Below, piece after piece: positions 6,040-8,121 of a stretch of 8,121 bases of DNA; positions within the stretch are counted from its first letter, which is position 1, and every line of letters starts with the position of its first letter. Where the stretch lies: contig JAEWHT010000261.1 of assembly GCA_023387695.1 (NCBI GenBank), positions 1 to 8,121 on the forward strand, read 5' to 3'. This stretch comes from Pseudomonadota bacterium. Lineage in GTDB: Bacteria > Pseudomonadota > Alphaproteobacteria > Rhizobiales > Xanthobacteraceae. The position numbers and the translations under genes are program-made. A model generated the notes under the pieces. It saw only the letters and a list, made by a program, of their open reading frames with translations. It did not search any database and was not told the DNA's origin.

Positions 6040-6648
6040 ATGGGTCTCTGGCGCGGCATGTCTCCGTTGATACTGGCTTCGCAGAGCGGCGCGCGAAAAA
6101 TGCTGCTGGCGAATGCCGGGCTCGAATTTGAGGCGGTCACCGCAGACATCGATGAGCGCGGTATTCAGACGGCGTCCAAGCTTTCAAGCCCGCGCGACAT
6201 CGGGCTGCTGCTTGCGCAGGAAAAGGCAAAAGCCGTCTCAGCCAATCGCCCGGGAAGTTACGTGATTGGCGCCGACCAGACATTGGCGCTCGGCGACCGT
6301 CTCTTCAACAAGCCCGCCGGCCGCGCGCAGGCGTTGGCGCAATTGCGCGATCTCGTGGGCAACAGCCACGAGCTGAATTCTGCCGTGGCTGTCGCGCGCG
6401 ATGGCAAGATCGTCTTTGAGGATGTCTCGGTCGCGCGCATGACCATGCGGCAGATGAGTGAGGCGGAATTGTCGGCCTATCTCGACGCCGCCGGCGATGC
6501 CGTCACCACCAGCGTTGGCGCGTATCAGCTGGAGGGGCTCGGCATCCATCTGTTCGAGCGCATCGAGGGTGACCATTTCACCATTCTCGGCCTGCCGCTG
6601 CTGCCGCTGCTTGCGTTCCTGCGGAGCGAGCAGCTAATTGCGGTTTAG
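6040..6648 (+). CDS. maf: Maf family nucleoside triphosphate pyrophosphatase (YceF-like)
   Basis: This 202-residue protein has the Maf fold signatures: PLILASQSGARKMLL at about 9-23 (the S-x-S-x-x-R substrate loop), DIDERG at 36-41, the catalytic-region GADQ at 77-80 with Asp79, and NKP at 90-92. The Gln after the Asp, and the C-terminal EGLGIHLFERIEGDHF and GLPLLPLLAFL, resemble E. coli YceF (7-methyl-GTP pyrophosphatase) more than YhdE (dTTP/UTP). By family knowledge it hydrolyses non-canonical nucleotides to monophosphates in the cytoplasm. Two starts are possible, ATG at 6040 and ATG at 6058 (MSPLILAS); neither has a clear Shine-Dalgarno. The longer one is given because related Bradyrhizobium proteins, as I recall, carry a similar LWRG lead-in. 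coaE follows after 23 bases; aroE, which lies between them in Caulobacter, is missing. Confidence 0.93.
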   Translation: MGLWRGMSPLILASQSGARKMLLANAGLEFEAVTADIDERGIQTASKLSSPRDIGLLLAQEKAKAVSANRPGSYVIGADQTLALGDRLFNKPAGRAQALAQLRDLVGNSHELNSAVAVARDGKIVFEDVSVARMTMRQMSEAELSAYLDAAGDAVTTSVGAYQLEGLGIHLFERIEGDHFTILGLPLLPLLAFLRSEQLIAV

Positions 6649-6671
6649 ATAGTAGACATGGCCAGGCGCTG

Positions 6672-7271
6672 ATGCGGATCCTCGGACTGACCGGCTCGAT
6701 CGGGATGGGCAAATCCACCACCGCGAAATTATTCGCGGAGGCCGGCGTGCCCGTGTACGACGCCGATGCCGCCGTTCATCAGCTCTATGAGGGCGAGGCC
6801 GCGCCGGCGATCGAGGCCGCCTTCCCCGGCACCACCGCCAACGGCAAGGTCGACCGTCCAAAGCTGTCGGCGCGTGTGGTGCAAGATCCCGCCGCCATCA
6901 AGCAGCTCGAGCAGATCGTTCACCCCATGCTCGGTGCCTCCCGGCAAAAATTCTTTGCCGCAGCGGAAGCCGCCAAGGCGCCGGTAGTGGTTCTCGATAT
7001 CCCGCTGCTGTTCGAAACCGGTGGCGAGAAGCGTGTTGATGCCGTGGTCGTAGTCTCAACGTCTCCAGAGGTTCAGCGCGAGCGCGTGCTGGCGCGGGGA
7101 ACCATGGATGAGGCCAAGCTCGACGCCATCATCGCCAAGCAGATGCCCGACGCTGAAAAGCGCAAGCGGGCCGATTTCGTCGTGGATACCTCGCACGGAC
7201 TTGAGCCGGTGCGCGCGCAAATCACGCATATCCTGGCCGAGGTCGTTAAGATGCCGCAGCGGCGAGCCTGA
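6672..7271 (+). CDS. coaE: Dephospho-CoA kinase
   Basis: This 199-residue protein is the usual CoaE length. The P-loop GSIGMGKS is at residues 8-15 within GLTGSIGMGKSTTAKLF. The substrate-side VYDADAAVHQLYEG (Asp30, Asp32) follows, then QLEQIVHPML, VVLDIPLLFETGGE, the R-rich VQRERVLARG, and the QMPDAEKRKRADFVVDTS helix-strand typical of the family end. By family knowledge it phosphorylates the ribose 3'-hydroxyl of dephospho-CoA with ATP, the last step of coenzyme A synthesis. An AGG lies 5 bases before the ATG. It sits between maf and dnaQ (gaps of 23 and 41 bases) in one probable transcript, an arrangement conserved next to alphaproteobacterial origins. Confidence 0.97.
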   Translation: MRILGLTGSIGMGKSTTAKLFAEAGVPVYDADAAVHQLYEGEAAPAIEAAFPGTTANGKVDRPKLSARVVQDPAAIKQLEQIVHPMLGASRQKFFAAAEAAKAPVVVLDIPLLFETGGEKRVDAVVVVSTSPEVQRERVLARGTMDEAKLDAIIAKQMPDAEKRKRADFVVDTSHGLEPVRAQITHILAEVVKMPQRRA

Positions 7272-7312
7272 TTCGCCGACTCCAGCGGCTTCCTGCACGG
7301 CGTCTCAAAATC

Positions 7313-8029
7313 ATGCGTGAAATCGTTCTCGACACCGAAACCACCGGCCTCGATCCCCTGCGCGGCGATCGTCTGGTCGAAATCGGCTGCGTCGAGATTT
7401 TCAATCGCATGCCGACGGGGCAGACCTACCACGTCTATATCAACCCCGAACGTGACATGCCGGCGGAGGCCTTCGCCGTGCACGGGCTGTCGGCCGAGTT
7501 TCTCTCGACCAAGCAGCTATTCCACGAGGTGGTCGACGATTTCCTGGCGTTCATCGGCGATGCGCCGCTGGTGATCCACAACGCCTCGTTCGACATCAGT
7601 TTCATCAATGCCGAGCTCGATCGGATCAAGCGCGCGCCGATCCCGCGCGAGCGGCTCGTGGATACGCTGCTTCTGGCCCGGCGCAAGCATCCCGGCGTGT
7701 CGAACCGGCTGGACGATCTCTGCTCGCGCTATTCGATCGACAATTCACACCGCACCAAGCACGGCGCGTTGCTCGACTCCGAGCTGCTCGCGGAAGTGTA
7801 TGTGGATCTGGTCGGGGCGCGGCAGTCGCAATTGCTGCTGGCGTCGGATGCCCAGGAAATTCGCGTCAATGCCGGTGGCGATGCGCCACGGCGGCAGCGG
7901 ACGGTGCCGCTCACGCCGCGGGTGTCGGATGCGGAGCGAGAGGCCCATCGGACCTTCATCGCAACGATGGGGGACAAGGCGATCTGGAACGAGTACCTGC
8001 CCGCTCCAGTCGTTCCTCCCGCTGGCTAA
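7313..8029 (+). CDS. dnaQ: DNA polymerase III epsilon subunit (3'-5' proofreading exonuclease)
   Basis: This 238-residue protein (E. coli is 243) has all DEDDh motifs: ExoI DTETTG at 7-12 (Asp7, Glu9), ExoII HNASFD at 89-94 (Asp94), and ExoIII H150-GALLD155. These align with Asp12, Glu14, Asp103, His162 and Asp167 of E. coli. After EVYVDLVGA, QSQLLL at 171-176 falls where E. coli has its clamp-binding QTSMAF, so sliding-clamp contact is likely kept. The C-terminal tail (about 205-228) would bind the polymerase subunit. It removes mispaired bases during replication. The ATG at 7313 gives the family N-terminus MREIVLDTETTG; no strong ribosome-binding site is visible. It is the last gene of the rightward block and ends 8 bases from the convergent secB. 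Confidence 0.97.
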   Translation: MREIVLDTETTGLDPLRGDRLVEIGCVEIFNRMPTGQTYHVYINPERDMPAEAFAVHGLSAEFLSTKQLFHEVVDDFLAFIGDAPLVIHNASFDISFINAELDRIKRAPIPRERLVDTLLLARRKHPGVSNRLDDLCSRYSIDNSHRTKHGALLDSELLAEVYVDLVGARQSQLLLASDAQEIRVNAGGDAPRRQRTVPLTPRVSDAEREAHRTFIATMGDKAIWNEYLPAPVVPPAG

Positions 8030-8037
8030 GCTCGTCG

Positions 8038-8121
8038 TTAGGCTTTGCCGGCCTGACCACCAGCGGCCATCTGCCGCTCCATGTTCTGGCGATAGAGACC
8101 GACGAAGTCGACCGGGTCCAG
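8038..8121 (-). CDS. secB: Protein-export chaperone SecB, C-terminal end only
   Basis: The minus strand entering from the right edge encodes LDPVDFVGLYRQNMERQM, then AAGGQAGKA and a TAA stop (8038-8040): the final 27 residues of a protein cut by the window. The DPVDF...LY pattern matches the end of SecB (E. coli PVNFDALF), and secB is the conserved neighbour of dnaQ in alphaproteobacteria. By family knowledge SecB is a tetrameric cytosolic chaperone that keeps preproteins unfolded and hands them to SecA. It converges on dnaQ with 8 bases between the stops and no evident shared terminator. Confidence 0.85.
   Translation of the reverse strand: MDPVDFVGLYRQNMERQMAAGGQAGKA

Noticed and set aside
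6658..6674. A four-codon mini-ORF overlapping the coaE start (TGATG) as a translational coupling leader
   Set aside because: It is too short to tell from chance, and coaE has its own AGG before the ATG.
7800..7812. TGTGGATCT and similar GTGGATA strings in coaE and dnaQ as DnaA boxes
   Set aside because: They are isolated 7/9 matches in coding sequence, explained by common Val-Asp codons.
8021..8046. A hairpin (GGCTAA with TTAGGC) between dnaQ and secB as a bidirectional terminator
   Set aside because: The stem has a mismatch, only about 4-5 good pairs and no T tract on either side.

Overview
The window is a housekeeping stretch of an alphaproteobacterial chromosome next to its replication origin. 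High GC, gene order, and a dispersed palindromic repeat with GAAGCAATCCAGA arms point to the Bradyrhizobium/Rhodopseudomonas group (Nitrobacteraceae, formerly Bradyrhizobiaceae). The genus is inferred from memory of these families, not from a search. I found no phage, transposase, CRISPR, toxin or defence gene, and no clearly new gene system. The unusual content is in the non-coding DNA.

Layout. Four genes point left: mnmG (N-terminal 219 codons, cut by the left edge), mnmE, rho and hemJ. Four point right: a PPDK/PEP-synthase regulatory kinase-phosphorylase, maf, coaE and dnaQ. The two sets diverge from a 460-bp gap at 4713-5172. secB (last 27 codons, cut by the right edge) points left and converges on dnaQ. 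In Caulobacter crescentus, as I recall it, the origin separates the same two blocks, so this gap is the best oriC candidate. It has only degenerate DnaA boxes, but four GANTC (CcrM) sites lie within 50 bp on nested palindromes.

The 478-bp gap between mnmE and mnmG carries four near-identical parS sites (TGTTTCACGTGAAACA; three perfect, one with a single mismatch). parAB, normally downstream of mnmG and rsmG, would lie just outside the left edge. A dispersed inverted repeat sits between the second and third parS, and a perfect 11+1+11 palindrome lies between the fourth parS and the mnmE stop.

The rho gene has a candidate promoter, a strongly C-rich/G-poor leader that looks like a Rho utilisation site (possible autoregulation), and a strong intrinsic terminator with a UUCG loop.

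How the genes work together: MnmE and MnmG form the tRNA wobble-uridine modification complex. Rho ends transcription. HemJ makes protoporphyrin IX. The DUF299 protein controls PEP/pyruvate interconversion. Maf clears non-canonical nucleotides, CoaE finishes coenzyme A, DnaQ proofreads replication and SecB is an export chaperone. Their grouping reflects conserved origin-proximal synteny rather than one pathway.
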